A stretch of DNA of 64,000 bases from Luzula sylvatica (lineage: Eukaryota > Streptophyta > Magnoliopsida > Poales > Juncaceae): positions 25,646,914 to 25,710,913 of the forward strand of contig OX326958.1 in assembly GCA_946800325.1 (NCBI GenBank), in the 5' to 3' direction. Made by a program: the position numbers and the translations under genes. A model generated the notes under the pieces. That model was given only the letters and a program-made list of their open reading frames with translations, was not told where the DNA came from and ran no database searches. Of this stretch, positions 9,917-20,976 are shown piece by piece (within the stretch, counting starts at the first letter, position 1; each line of letters starts with the position of its first letter).

Positions 9917-11855
9917 ATGACGGAAGGCGACGGCGGTTCGTCCGTAGCAATTGACATCGAAAATTTATTAACATGTCTGAAAGGCAATAGTGAAAATTTA
10001 AGTTCCATATGCAAAGTCAAGACACGCATTGGCGAGTCGGGCGTTTATGACCCCGTTGTCGTATCCATCGGTCCGTATCACCACGGTAAACATAATCTAC
10101 AACCTATGGAGAAAAAGAAATGGAAATGGATGGATTGTATATTGAAACAAAATACCAAAATAAGTCTTCAAGATTACATCAACTCTCTCAAGAAAGTAGA
10201 ACACCTCGCGAGAAGTTATTACGGCGACGAAATCGATATGGCAAGCAATGAATTCATACGCATGCTCTTGCTCGACGGCTTATTCATTCTTATTTCCATG
10301 TTTTTGATAGAGATCACGAGTCATGACAATCAAGATTTAGGTGCGGAAGACTACGATACCGAATTGGACCGGACATTGTATTGTTTTGTCGTGCACGATC
10401 TTCGTCTGATAGAAAATCAAATTCCATTATTGGTTCTGAAGATTATATATGAGCTCTTTATTGGCGAAGAGAACGATACCACCCTATCGTTCTCGGGGAA
10501 AATTTCCCATTACATAGAGCAAATATTATGTCCATTTCAAAATAGAGCAAATATAACATAACATAAATAGTGTGCAAGACGTAACCCTTGTAGCTAATAA
10601 CCTCGCTTCCTACTTCGTTAGGGACTTACAAAAATTAATCCCAATTTACGAATCGTTCAAAGGAAACTATATTACCATAACTAACGAAGTAAGGCTCGGG
10701 AATAAATATGTAGCCGCGACAATGTATGCTCATCTATCTAACCCGGGGGTTGATTGTTATTGGACGAGTACTCTTTTCAAAATACGAGCGCCACTAAAAG
10801 TTAAGGTGTTCGCGTGGCTTGCGTTAAATAACCGAATTCTAACGGCGGACAACCTATTGAAGAGAGGATGGCCACATAACGCCACTTGTGCACTTTGCGG
10901 TTCATCATTCGAATCGATGGATCATCTTTTCCTAACGTGTCCCTTCGCATTCGATATTTGGGAGACCGTAAACCCCAACCTACATCCTTTACCGAACAAA
11001 TTACGGGAGTTTTGGTGGACAACACGACGGTCCAAAACCAATCAAGAGGGAAAAAACGCATGGGACGTCACATGGTTGGCAACGGTGTGGATTCTTTGGC
11101 GCGAACGTAACAATCGCATCTTTCAAAGGAAAGGTCGAATGCATGCGTTAGTTCTTAATAGCATAATGGATCTTACTCACAAATGGAGGTTCATATGAGT
11201 ACAAATAACGCATTGTAAAAATTTGTTTGTATTGTAAACTCTTAATTTTTGGTTGAATGAAAATGATCGGATCGAGCGCGTATCGCGCTTGCCTTTCCTT
11301 CAAAAAAAAAAAAAAAAAAAAATATTATGTCCATTTCCTGTTGCTATCAAGGAAACCAACAGACCAAAAGATTTTCGTCATTTATTGCATCTGTATCATA
11401 TATACTTAAAACCTAGCCAGATTGACTACTCTTATTTCCTGCAATTAGATCGAGATAACAAAATGACGAATTGCTGGCGTACGGCAGAGCAGTATGAAAT
11501 TGCGGGAGTTAAATTTCAAAAAAGAGAATTCGTCGAAGAAAACCTTCATTCTCTCTTAGATGTGAGATTTACTAACGACATCTTGGAAATTCCATATTTG
11601 TTTATAGATGATTTCACATTCTCTTTTTTCAAAAACATTATTGCATTCGAACAAACAAACTTTAAGTTGGGAAATGATATTAAAGCGTACACCATTTTCA
11701 TGTCTCGTCTCGTAAACAATGCTAAAGACGTAGCTCTGTTAATAAATAAAGGAATCATCGAACATAATTTAAGAGGCCAAGAAGAAGTTGTGGATTTTTT
11801 CAGGAGGCTCGGAGAAGGAATTGTTTTTGACTTTACAGGTAATTTTTATTTGTGA
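9917..11855 (+). pseudogene. DUF247 (UPF0481) gene split by a LINE
   Basis: Two in-frame halves (9917-10538 and 11338-11855) form one DUF247 protein, a plant family of unknown biochemical role usually anchored in membranes. The N-terminal half has the diagnostic block YDPVVVSIGPYHHGK and the ...QPMEKKKWKWMDCIL helix; the second half has DVRFTNDILEIPYLFIDDFT, NIIAFEQ and VDFFRRLGEGI. A truncated LINE with an 18-bp target duplication (10521-10538; 17 bases at 11321-11337) lies between them and interrupts the frame. The protein also stops early: after GNFYL comes TGA, but the next 19 codons in frame (SICDKLDACYRSRSKLW...) still look like the family's C-terminal region, and the usual terminal membrane helix is missing. 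A transposon ends 40 bp upstream of the ATG. I infer a dead gene; the lack of damage elsewhere in the frame suggests it died recently. Confidence 0.85.
10539..11320 (+). mobile_element. 5'-truncated LINE inserted in DUF247 gene
   Basis: Encodes from 10572 the end of LINE ORF2: KIRAPLKVKVFAWLALNN, RGWPHNATCALCG, DHLFLTCPFAFDIW, then WILWRERNNRIFQRKGRMHA, the zf-RVT and following segment. It ends GCGCTTGCCTTTCCTTC plus poly-A. The 17-bp duplication AATATTATGTCCATTTC flanks it. The 5' junction carries 13 bases (ATAGAGCAAATAT, 10542-10554) copied from the target just upstream (10514-10526). Same family as 4543-5271. Confidence 0.95.
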
Positions 11856-12610
11856 AGTATTTGTGACAAATTAGATGCATGTTATCGAAGTCGTTCGAAG
11901 CTGTGGACTGTGTGATTTCGGCAAACTGCTTCGACCATTGTACAAAGTTGGGTTTACCAGTAGTGGTTTTGTTGCAATGGCCACCATGAGAAGATTTTTT
12001 TTCTAAATTAGTGTCCTACCATTTATCTAAAAACAATTTTATGTTTCTTTTGATTTTCATGCTTTTTTGTACTGTATATATATACATAAAAAGAAGATAA
12101 TTAGTAACTATATATATATATTTTTTTTTTTTCAGTATTGTGTAATGATCAAATACCTTTTGAGAACTGAAGGCATAGATATAAGAGTATGGGTATATTA
12201 ACATTTACTTGAATTAATAATTTATAATTAATATTGAGAAAATATTAATTATTCATCTCTTATTAACTGACATGTTATTTAAGGGTGTAGTGTTGAATTT
12301 CAGAGTATAATTTCACCTACTACTAATTCAGCACAAATCAGAGATAGCCCTCCTAGCAAAGAAATTGAATGTTTTTCAATGTATTCGCCCAAATTTCTTT
12401 CGGCTCGTTGTCTATTTTCATAATATAGAGATTTGGAAACCTGTCATAATAATTCAAATCTATTACAGATAAATTTCAATTCCCAAATTAATGAGTTCTC
12501 AATCATACATAATTCAACATGACCTCGCAATTGTTAGCTAATAAACATTATGATATCGATATAATTCACTATATTCCATTCCATCATGAACAACAGATCA
12601 AGTCTCATAG
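11856..12610. other. DUF247 3' flank and intergenic
   Basis: The first part (to about 12185) is the remnant C-terminal and 3' region of the DUF247 gene, duplicated at 21115-21480. The remainder is AT-rich; from about 12516 it is the downstream flank of the peptide gene, homologous to 6061-6150. Confidence 0.6.
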
Positions 12611-13553
12611 CTAAACAAATGTTTTGGTTACGGAATGTTGCGGTTTCGGCGGAATTCTTGGTACTTTTGTGAAACCGAGACCGAAAGGGATGTGCGAAAT
12701 TAACTTCTCTTCTTGTCCAATTTCAGTACCTCTTTGTTCTTGTCCGGTTGATTGCATAACATCTGAATAAATTAGAAAAAATAGTTTTAGATATGAGATA
12801 CGTACTTAAATACAATAGTCAATATGCAATGGTGAATCTTGTCGGGATTTTTCGGAAGGGCCAACTAAAAGATAAATTCTGAAATTACACGGTACAATAT
12901 TTTTGGGAGGGTCAAACAATAAATTTTACATTTTTTATATCGATAAAATACAGTGAGCCAATAGTTATATACACTGTTCGGCGAAAATCTTAGAGAGACC
13001 AAGACCCATCTCGGTCCCTATTAAAATCTGCCCATGTCGATATGATATTATATAGGGGGCTTCTATCATACACCCCTTTCCTTATCATACATCCATTTTC
13101 AAGGGTATTTGGAGTAATTATCCATTTATGAATATTTAAGGTAAGATATCAAATATATTTATCAATTAATATTGAACTAAATTGGAATTTTTTGTGTTTC
13201 ATTTAAACAAAAATCTCCATAAAAGATAAATTTTATGATACACCCTTTTACAAATATAATTAATTGTTAAAATACCCAAAATACTCTTGTAAAAGGGTGT
13301 ATGATAGAACTCCCCTATGATATATATCACTTAAATTATGTTTTGACATAAAAACATATGTTGTGAGAGGTTGTGAATTCGATTTCATTGGCATCAAAAA
13401 AATTATGTATCAGTAACGAAAGCGATCGCTTTATATCATTAAAAAAAAAATTATGTTTTGACCTTGCTGTAGTGACTTGATTTGCCATGGCAGCAGAGCT
13501 AGAAGGAAAAGAAGAAGAATTACAGGAAGCAAAAACTTGAAAAACCGAGACAT
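12611..13553 (-). CDS. Small secreted-peptide precursor, two exons
   Basis: Exon 1 (13553-13463) encodes 30 residues that look like a signal peptide: MSRFFK, then the hydrophobic core FLLPVILLLFLLALLPW. It ends in phase 1 (CAA G) at a GT donor. Exon 2 (12762-12611) follows TTTATTCAG-type sequence; the split codon gives Asp and the frame continues DVMQSTGQEQRG, LISHIPFGLG, VPRIPPKP to a TAG, for 80 residues in all. I do not recognise the family. The proline-rich tail with an IPP core and the secreted-precursor layout are reminiscent of plant signalling peptides such as the IDA group, but similarity is too weak to claim. The 700-bp intron contains a 261-bp MITE and a SINE whose target duplication touches the donor. 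A LINE ends 155 bp upstream of the ATG. Two damaged paralogs lie at 6151-6454 and 7541-7633. The matching phase of exon 1 and exon 2 is the main support. Confidence 0.6.
13055..13315 (-). mobile_element. 261-bp Mutator-like MITE, copy 1
   Basis: Inverted relative to copies at 23870-24130 and 45620-45880. Ends are GGGGGCTTCTATCATACACC and (reverse complement) GGGGAGTTCTATCATACACC. Flanks TATTATATA and TATGATATA form a 9-bp duplication with one mismatch. It lies in the intron of the small peptide gene. Confidence 0.9.
13348..13447 (+). mobile_element. tRNA-derived SINE (3' part)
   Basis: Contains a B-box-like GGTTGTGAATTCGATTTCATTGG and an A-rich tail, flanked by a 15-bp duplication AAATTATGTTTTGAC (13333-13347 and 13448-13462). 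The related copy at 22096-22198 has GGGTTCGATTTTCATTGG. The right duplication ends at the GT donor of the peptide gene, which is preserved. Confidence 0.8.
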
Positions 13554-13898
13554 TTTTTTTTTCCTTTCTTTGGGTTGAATATGATTTGTAATTGTGGTGC
13601 ATTGCATTAAATATCGTGGCTTAATAATACTTCAGTTAACTTACCTACAAAGAAATGAACATTTCTAGCATCTACTAGATTTCCAGCACTAGCATTCTTT
13701 TCAATATATTTTTTTGAAGGAATACCAATGGTATTCTTGCTTTTTATAAATTAAAAAAACGGAACTCTGTACAAGAATTTAAAATAACAAGAAAAAACTA
13801 AGCCAGACAATTATGAAAAAAATGAACTAGAAAGGGGAAGACATAATGCCTCTCTATGTCGCTGAAGTCGTGTTGTCCTCCTTCCTTGTTTGTCTTCG

Positions 13899-16800
13899 TT
13901 ATTGATGGGACGGTTTCCTTGTCGCCGGGTTGGCTTTCCTCCATAAAATGGCTTCTGCCAATGCCTTCGCCGCTATATAGTCCGGATTCTTGGAAGTGGT
14001 CCCAAAAATTCTCATATTTCTTTCTTTCCAAACATTCCAAGATGTTGCGGCCCAGATCAAGTCCCAATCTAATCTATCCGTTCCTTTTAATTTATGTCTA
14101 TTATGTTGCCACGTCATATAGAGGCTTTGTCGTTCTTCAAAACGTGCCCCCACCAAGGTTTTCTTTTCTATGTTTCTCCAAACGACTTTCGTGTATGTGC
14201 AATTTGCTAATAAATGTAGTGCCGTTTCATCCATTCTCCCACATAATTTGCACAACGTTCCATTCGGCCACCCTTTTTTTTATCAACACGTCACATGTGT
14301 TAAGTCTTCCTTCGAAGGCTAACCAAAGAAAGACCTTTATTTTGGGCGGTATTTTAAGTACCCACAACTTGTCTTGCCATAAAGACCTTACTCCCGGATT
14401 TATTATAAAGTAATATGCACTTTTCGCGTTGTATTCTCCATCCGGTGACCATTTCCATCTTATTGGTGATCCGTTCGTTGGGTTGGTCGTTGAGATCCTA
14501 TAAATAGGGATCAAGGCCAAGAGTTGTTGTAGGAAGAAGGAGAGTCTCTGTCTCGGGAATGACTCTAATTGGTGTGTGTCCGTTATGCCATACAATGCTT
14601 GTATGTTTTTGCACCAAATTCCTTCTTTTTTGTTGTCTAAATTCCATAGACATTTCAATAATAGCGATTTATTTTTTTCTCGTAAGTTGGGGATCGCCAA
14701 TCCCCCGAATTTTCTTGGCAAACAAACCTTTGTCCAATTTATTAGACAATTACCCGAGTTACACTTGTCACTACCCTTCCATAAGAAAGCTCTTAGTACT
14801 TTGTTAATTTCTTTTATTACCCATATTGGTAATTTTAGTGCTTGCATCCAATATGTCGGAATTGAAGCAAGCGTTGCTTGGATTAACGTTAGTCTCCCGC
14901 CCATCGATAATAATCTGCCTTTCCACGAGGCCACCTTATCTTGTATTTTCTTTATTAGCGGGAGAAAAACAATTTTTTTCGGTTTTCTAATCGTTAAAGG
15001 AGTGCCAAGATATTGCAATGGGAATTCTTTTTTGTTACATCTAAGGATTGACGATATTATCCCTTCTAGATTAGTCGGAATATTTAGAGTTGAGAAGCTT
15101 GTCTTTTCCCAATTGACACTTAGGCCCGTTAGTTTTGTGAAGATGTCAATTGCTTCCGTTATTATTTTGAGGTTGTTGGGATGCGCTTCTACAAATAGGA
15201 TTGTATCATCCGCGTATTGAAGGATTTGCGTATTTATATTTGAGGAAGTTATTAGAAGGGGAGCTATTTTGGCCATTATTTGTTGTAGTGTGTCTACTAC
15301 CAAATTGAAGAGTAGAGGCGATAGTGGGTCCCCTTGCCGTAACCCCCTTTGATGGAAGAAGTAAGGAGATAGTTCCCCATTAATTCTTATAGATGACGAA
15401 GACGAGATCAAGAGATTTTTAACCCATTGGATCCACTTTTCTGGGAATCCCTTTATTTTTAGTAATTCTAGAAGAAATATCCAAGAGACATTATCGAAAG
15501 CCTTTTTTATATCTAGCTTTAGCATTATCGTCGGGATTCTATTTATTTTGTAGAAGTGGACAAGTTCCCTTGCTACAAGTAAAGAGTCTGTGGTGGACCG
15601 TCCTTTGATGAAAGCTGTTTGGTTCTTATGCAGGAGAGTTTGTAGTAACGGTTGAAGCCTTGTTGCCATTATTTTTGTTATTAGTTTAATCGGTGCATTT
15701 ATCACACTTATTGGACGGAAATCATCTATTTTGGACGCCCCCACTATCTTGGGTATGAAGGTTATATTAGCTTGATTTATCCTCCATAGATCAAGTTTAT
15801 TTTCTTGGAAGTCATTTATTAGTAATAGGAGATCTTCTTTTAGATCGTTCCATAGAGTTTGTAAATACTCTGCGGGTAGGCCATCGGGCCCCGTTGATTT
15901 TCTTTTCTTGATCTTTGCTAGTGTTTTTGAGATTTCATGTTCTCCAAAGGGTTGCACCAAATCATTTAAATCGGTTGATTGTGTTGTTTGGCCGAAGAGG
16001 ATTCTTAAGTCCCCTAATAGCGGCAGAGAGAGTGCCCCAAATGAGCTTTTGAAATGTTCGTAGAACTTATTTAGGATTAATATCGGGTCATTAATTTCAT
16101 TGCCGTCTTCCGAGATCGATGAGATGAAATTTCTATTTCTTCTAGCCGTCGCTAGTGTATGGAAGTATGTATTGTTTTGGTCTCCGAATTTAATCCATTT
16201 TGCCGAGCTTCTTTGTTGCCATTTAATCTCGGATTGAATTGCTAGCTCTTGAGCCTTTGTCTTTAGTTCAATTCTCAATTTGAACTCTGTGGGAGATAGT
16301 ATTCTGCTCTCCTCTATTATATCCAAAGTTTGTATATTTTTTTTTGCACAATTCAAGTTTTTTATCTACATTTGTTATGTTGGAACTAGCCCATTCGGCT
16401 ACCACTCTTGTAGCAGACGTTAGCTTTATTATAAATCTTTTAGCCGAGACTTCATTACAGGGGGCTTCTTGCCATCCTTTTACAAATATCTGTTTTGCTT
16501 CATTATGTAGAAGCCAAGATCTTTCTAGTTTTATTTGTCTAGTCCTAGTTATTTTCGGTACCGAGATTGTTAGTTTTAACGGCACATGATCCGATGTTAT
16601 TGTTGGGAGTTCTCTTGTTTCCGGAATCGTGTTTAGTGTGAGAAAGTGTTGCGAAACGAGTGCTTTATCTAGCTTAGAGAATGTTGGGATTGGTCTTTTA
16701 TTCGACCATGTGAAATCCCTATTGGATAGCGTCACCTCCAACAGATTTTCATTATCTATGAACTCGTTAAATGCCATCATGTGAATTGGTAAGTGGCCAT

Positions 16801-17224
16801 CTCCGGTCGTTTCATTTGATAGTCTTATCATATTGAAGTCCCCCACCACTATCCATGGTGTATTATTAGGATTAATCGTTTTGAGTTCATCAAGAAATAG
16901 TATTTTTTCATTTTGAGATGTCGGTCCATATAAAGAGTACGTTAACTTGTTGCTATCCATTAACGTGAAATCATCGGACCACGCGGTCAAGATTCCTCCT
17001 CGGGTATTAGTTGCATTGTTGGCCAAGAAAGCATTAATATTTGGCGGACATACTTTTTTCATCTCAAAAAAAGAAGTATCATTGAGTTTTGTTTCTTGCA
17101 TACAAAAGATATTACAACTCGCTTCTCTTGCGGTGTCTTTTACAATTTCGCATTTTTTATCTTTTCCTAGACCCAGCACATTCCAAAATAAAATGGAGAG
17201 AAAATTAAATAGTTTTAGACGCAT
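13899..17224 (-). pseudogene. LINE ORF2: endonuclease, reverse transcriptase, zf-RVT (frameshifted)
   Basis: The first segment (17224-16268) is an AP-type endonuclease with WNVLGLGK, MQETKL, GDFNMIR and TSDHVPL. The second (16356-14227) is the reverse transcriptase: RKSTGPDGLPAEYLQ, FRPISVINAPIKLI, the QGDPLSPLLF block and the catalytic QYADDTILF; then WKWSPDGEYNAKSAY and WVLKIPPKIKVFLWL. The third (14255-13899) has CKLCGRMDETALHLL and WNVWKERNMRIF. The breaks fall at homopolymer runs of A/T on this strand (about 16338-16346 and 14274-14282), so either assembly error or slippage could explain them. ORF2 starts at an ATG overlapping the ORF1 stop as TAATG (17226-17222). Confidence 0.93.
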
Positions 17225-18980
17225 TAAAAATAACTATTAGATAAAGTGCCCTGATGGCTTGCCCAAATGGCCTTGGTGGATCTCATCCATGTGAGTAGGA
17301 CGGGCGGGCCGTAGACCTCCTCCTCATCTCTATAGTCCATGAGGTCAATGTATCTATCCTCCACATCGTCCTTGGCCATATTATCTGTGATATCGATATT
17401 TTTATTGCAAACAGAGCTGTTACATGGTGTTATTTGCCAAATTTGCAAATCACTAGTTGTTCTTCTTATTACTGAGTTCTCGGGTGTTAAAACCATTGTT
17501 TTTTGCTCACCCAAGTCAGAGTTGCATTTTCTTGCTATTTTTATTTTGTGCATCCTGGCCCATGGCCTTGATGCTAAAAAGTTGGTCTTTAACAAGAATG
17601 GGCCTTTATTTATTTTACGTGCTTTGTTTGAAGTTATGCAATTATTTTTATTTAATCCACACATGGATCTGACTTGATTAACTTGGTCGTCACTTAACCC
17701 CATCGGGTTTAGGACTTCTTTTTGTAATTCTTTTATATATTCGTTTGGCTTAATCTTAAACTTTGATGTTGTTGCGTTCCTAGTTTTTTTTTGGGGGGCT
17801 ATAGCTACAGACCCATCAAGGAATTTTTGGTTTTAATTTTTGTCCTCAATGATTTCCTAGTTATTTTACTATTGGTTTTGTTTAAAACTATTTTTTTCGG
17901 GCTTGTATTTTTGGCAGCTTCCACATTGGGCTGATTATGAATATGAGGCCCATCAAAAATTGTTAGAGCTTGAGATATACCTTGATGTTCACTTGATTCT
18001 CCCTGTGCCTGATTATGAATATGTTGGCGCGTGAATTTAGGCGGCTCTGCCATGTGAAGAGATCGAGGTGATGTCTCTTCCCCATTAATGCCCTTCTCTT
18101 CTTCATTAATGGTATGTGGACTTGCATTATGTCGGTTGTACGATCCTCCTGTCTGAGTTGGATTGATTGGGATTTTTGCTAACCTTTCCTTCTGACATTC
18201 TTCACCCACTTTACTGTTTCTCGAGGAAGTCATCATTCGTATGACCTTCATCGCCTCGTCTGTCAGGATGAGTTGACCCCTCGGCGTATCTCCGACGAGG
18301 ATGTTCGTACCGCCCGCCAGGATCTGCTCGTCGACCCTTTCCTTCTCCATTTCCGGTTCCGCCGGAGCTAAAACCGTTAATTCTTGCAGCCGTGAAGCGC
18401 TGGCCGACTCCATTGTTCTTCCAAAAACGATGGGAGCTATTTCATCTTTCTCTTTTGATGGAGGCGCAAGGCTCCACAACATCAATAAGGCCTGATTAAA
18501 TGGTGGTGGTTCAGTTTCAGCCTTGGATGATTCTTCAAACACCCGAAGTTCTGTGGGATTAATTGCGCAAAGAACTTCACCCTTTTTTTCAATCCACACT
18601 TTTGCAGGGTGTGAGTTGCTCGTTGCCCCATTTCCTTGATCTCCCTTGTCAACAAAGATCTTCACCACTTGACACACCTCCTCATCTTGCAATCTCAGCT
18701 GCAAAGGTATCTCCCCCTTGTATGTGTACTGTAATTTGATTACAGTACTATACTTATTCTTCTTTGTTATTTCTTTCACAATACCAAAGTTAGTCACTGA
18801 TGAGCGTGGTTTTTGGCGTGTTTAATATGTCGTTGTGGTAAAACCCCGAACAATCAACAAAATTTGTAATCTAAGTTTGTACAGTGGCAAATGTATAGAT
18901 TCGTTCCACGGGGAGCAATTGCGTCAAAATTTGGATAAAAAATGGATGAGAAATAACGAAGAAAATTCACAGAAGATAGT

Positions 18981-19317
18981 CCGTTACAACGGAGTTAAGT
19001 TCCGTTACAACGGAACTTAGGGTTATGTTTAACGTGGAGATTGAAACGAACGTCCGTTACAACGCACAGTATTCCGTTACAACGGAAAGAGGTAGTCCGT
19101 TACAACGTATAGTAGTAGCGTAACAACGGATTGGTGTATCCGTTACAACGGACGTAATACTTCGTTACAACGGACTGTTAAGAGTAATCACGAGTGCTTC
19201 ACTCCACTAGTCCGTTACAACGGACATCAACTACGTTACAACGGAGTCTCAACAGACTGAAAATCAAGTACTAACCACCAAGTCCGTTACAACGCAGTAT
19301 GAGTTCCGTTACAACGG
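18981..19317. repeat. Array of 12 CCGTTACAACGG dyads in the LTR
   Basis: Twelve near-copies start at 18981, 19002, 19054, 19074, 19097, 19118, 19140, 19162, 19212, 19233, 19284 and 19306. Seven are exact CCGTTACAACGG; the others differ at one or two outer bases. Neighbours are 20-23 bp or 50-52 bp apart, so pairs recur at about 72 bp. Each copy is a CCGTT/AACGG inverted repeat around AC. AACGG is the core of the plant M-phase MSA element bound by three-repeat MYB factors; such binding here is only inference. Confidence 0.9.
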
Positions 19318-19989
19318 AGTATTCACTGGAATTCTGTTTTGAGATTTGAATTGGGAGCAGTTTGAAAGGGAAGATTAATGATTGAATTAAGGAACAATGA
19401 ACTAAGTTCTAACAGTAATTAATGGACAAAGATCATACTAAGAGCAAATTGTGAACAAGGTTTTGATTCAAACAAGAACAATTCAAACAATTAACAAGGA
19501 TTCATTCAATCAATCAAAAGATTCAAACAAGAAAAGAGATTCACACAAATCCAAGTAATTTTATGCTACAAGAAATGCAAGAAAGGAAGGAAAACACCTA
19601 CAGAGATGAAGAGAGCTCCGAGTCTCGTCTTGAGTGCCTTCCTTGTTGTTCGAGTTGCTAGAGAGCTAGTCAATGCGCCCAACAATTTCCTTTCGTACCG
19701 ATCCACCCGTCAATAGAAGTGAGCTTCGTACCGGTTGGGTGGGCTCGAGATGTGCAAAGGTCAATTGAAAAGAAGCTTCCAACCAATCACGCCGAGAAAG
19801 CTCGACTCCTTGCTTGTGAAAGTTCGAATGAAATAAGCTTCATCCTAATTCCACAACTTTTCCTTAGCCGAAGTGTAAACCGATTCTCCGAATGAAGTGA
19901 GCTTCTATTCGGTGATCGATCTTAGAAAATTATCGTTCGTAGTTGCAATTCTTGCGTATTCTTGAAAGTTCTTGGACTTGCTTAAGAGG

Positions 19990-20021
<32 letters not shown>
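19990..20021. repeat. GA microsatellite in solo LTR
   Basis: An interrupted (GA)n tract about 30 bp long near the right part of the LTR. Confidence 0.85.
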
Positions 20022-20022
<1 letters not shown>

Positions 20023-20921
20023 TGGGCGTAAAAGAGCGTCTCCAACTCGTGGCCCTTGTGGTCATATTTATAGCACTCATGGAGTCTTCTTATTGGCCAC
20101 GAGTTGGTGGAGAGGATTGAGAGTAAGGAGGTAATTCCCACCAAAGGTAGGTGGGCAGGATAAGGAATAAGGATTGAGTGGTTTTCGTGTAGACTTTTGT
20201 GTAAGTTTTTATCATGATAATTATTTGCCTCCCGTCTCATTCATTAACCGAATATATCGGAGTAATATATCGTTTTCACTCCTCTTGACGTGTTGGAGAC
20301 AACTACACTCTCCAAATTCCCAGAAATTCCTTCTAATTCCTGTGATTAAGCAATAAAACACACTTAGTGAAGAAATATTCATGTTATCTCAAATATGATT
20401 AATAAAGTATATATAATTGCTCTTCACAAGGGCTAAAATCCCTAAATTAAGCATCAAATTTGTGCCTTATTTGCCTCACATCAGTCACCAGATTTTGGAT
20501 ATCTTGCAGGTTTGCTAAATTGAGTGGAAGATTTTTTAGGGTTAAGAGAGTGATTTTCGAGTTTGCTTCGATCCTATTATTGCTCTGAAGTTTTCCTTTT
20601 GGAAGGAAGATTTTATACTCATATGGCCTATAACTAGGTTTATAGGTATTTGCTTCAATCTCTTTGTTTTTCCTCTGCTTACAACTTGCTGCTACATGGC
20701 CAAATCCATGACAATTGTAGCAACAAATTGGTTCTCGACAAGCATACCTTAGATGATTTTTTGACAAGCATCTAAAACATTCTTTCTCCCTTGTCTTTGT
20801 AACTCTAGTTTTTCTTGTGACTTTCGTCCAACCCTCGTCTTCATCTTCAGTCCCTTTCTTTAACGTTTCTGCATACGTTGCCATTTTCCTGGTGGTGCTC
20901 CAGTCGCAGCCGGCTTGAGCC

Positions 20922-20922
<1 letters not shown>

Positions 20923-20974
<52 letters not shown>
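20923..20974 (-). repeat. CT/GA microsatellite in LINE 5' leader
   Basis: About 26 CT units (GA on the LINE strand), lying within 60 bases of the ORF1 ATG and almost at the 5' end of the element. It may act as the internal promoter's initiator-type sequence. Confidence 0.9.

Positions 20975-20976
<2 letters not shown>

Larger units (their letters stand above)
18798..20453. mobile_element. Solo LTR (1656 bp) nested in LINE ORF1
   Basis: The inserted piece starts TGATGAGCGTGGTTTTTGGC and ends CCCTAAATTAAGCA, the TG...CA ends of an LTR. It contains no gag or pol frame, so it is a solo LTR left by recombination. The flanks (GTCAC left, TCAAA right) do not form a clear 5-bp duplication. Joining the LINE across it with loss of 5 bp would restore the ORF1 frame, which fits a decayed or altered duplication. 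It carries a CCGTTACAACGG dyad array (18981-19317) and a GA microsatellite. The parent lineage is not certain; such long LTRs occur in plant Ty3/gypsy elements. Confidence 0.8.
17224..20884 (-). pseudogene. LINE ORF1 (CCHC nucleic-acid-binding protein), split
   Basis: The N-terminal part (20884-20454) begins MATYAETLKKGTEDEDEGW and has two zinc knuckles, CFRCLSKNHLRYAC and CYNCHGFGHVAASC (CX2CX4HX4C), as expected of plant L1 ORF1 proteins that bind the element RNA. A solo LTR interrupts it. The remainder resumes at 18797 (TNFGIVKEITKK) and runs to about 17830, where one frameshift occurs, then on to the TAA at 17226-17224. The tail is low-complexity and basic with no other recognised domain. 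The 1-base stop/start overlap with ORF2 suggests coupled re-initiation. Confidence 0.88.

Noticed and set aside
14559..15220. Plus-strand frames up to 214 codons
   Set aside because: Antisense to the LINE reverse transcriptase.
18981..19317. CRISPR-like regular repeats
   Set aside because: Short 12-bp dyads with uneven spacers inside a plant LTR; not a prokaryotic array.
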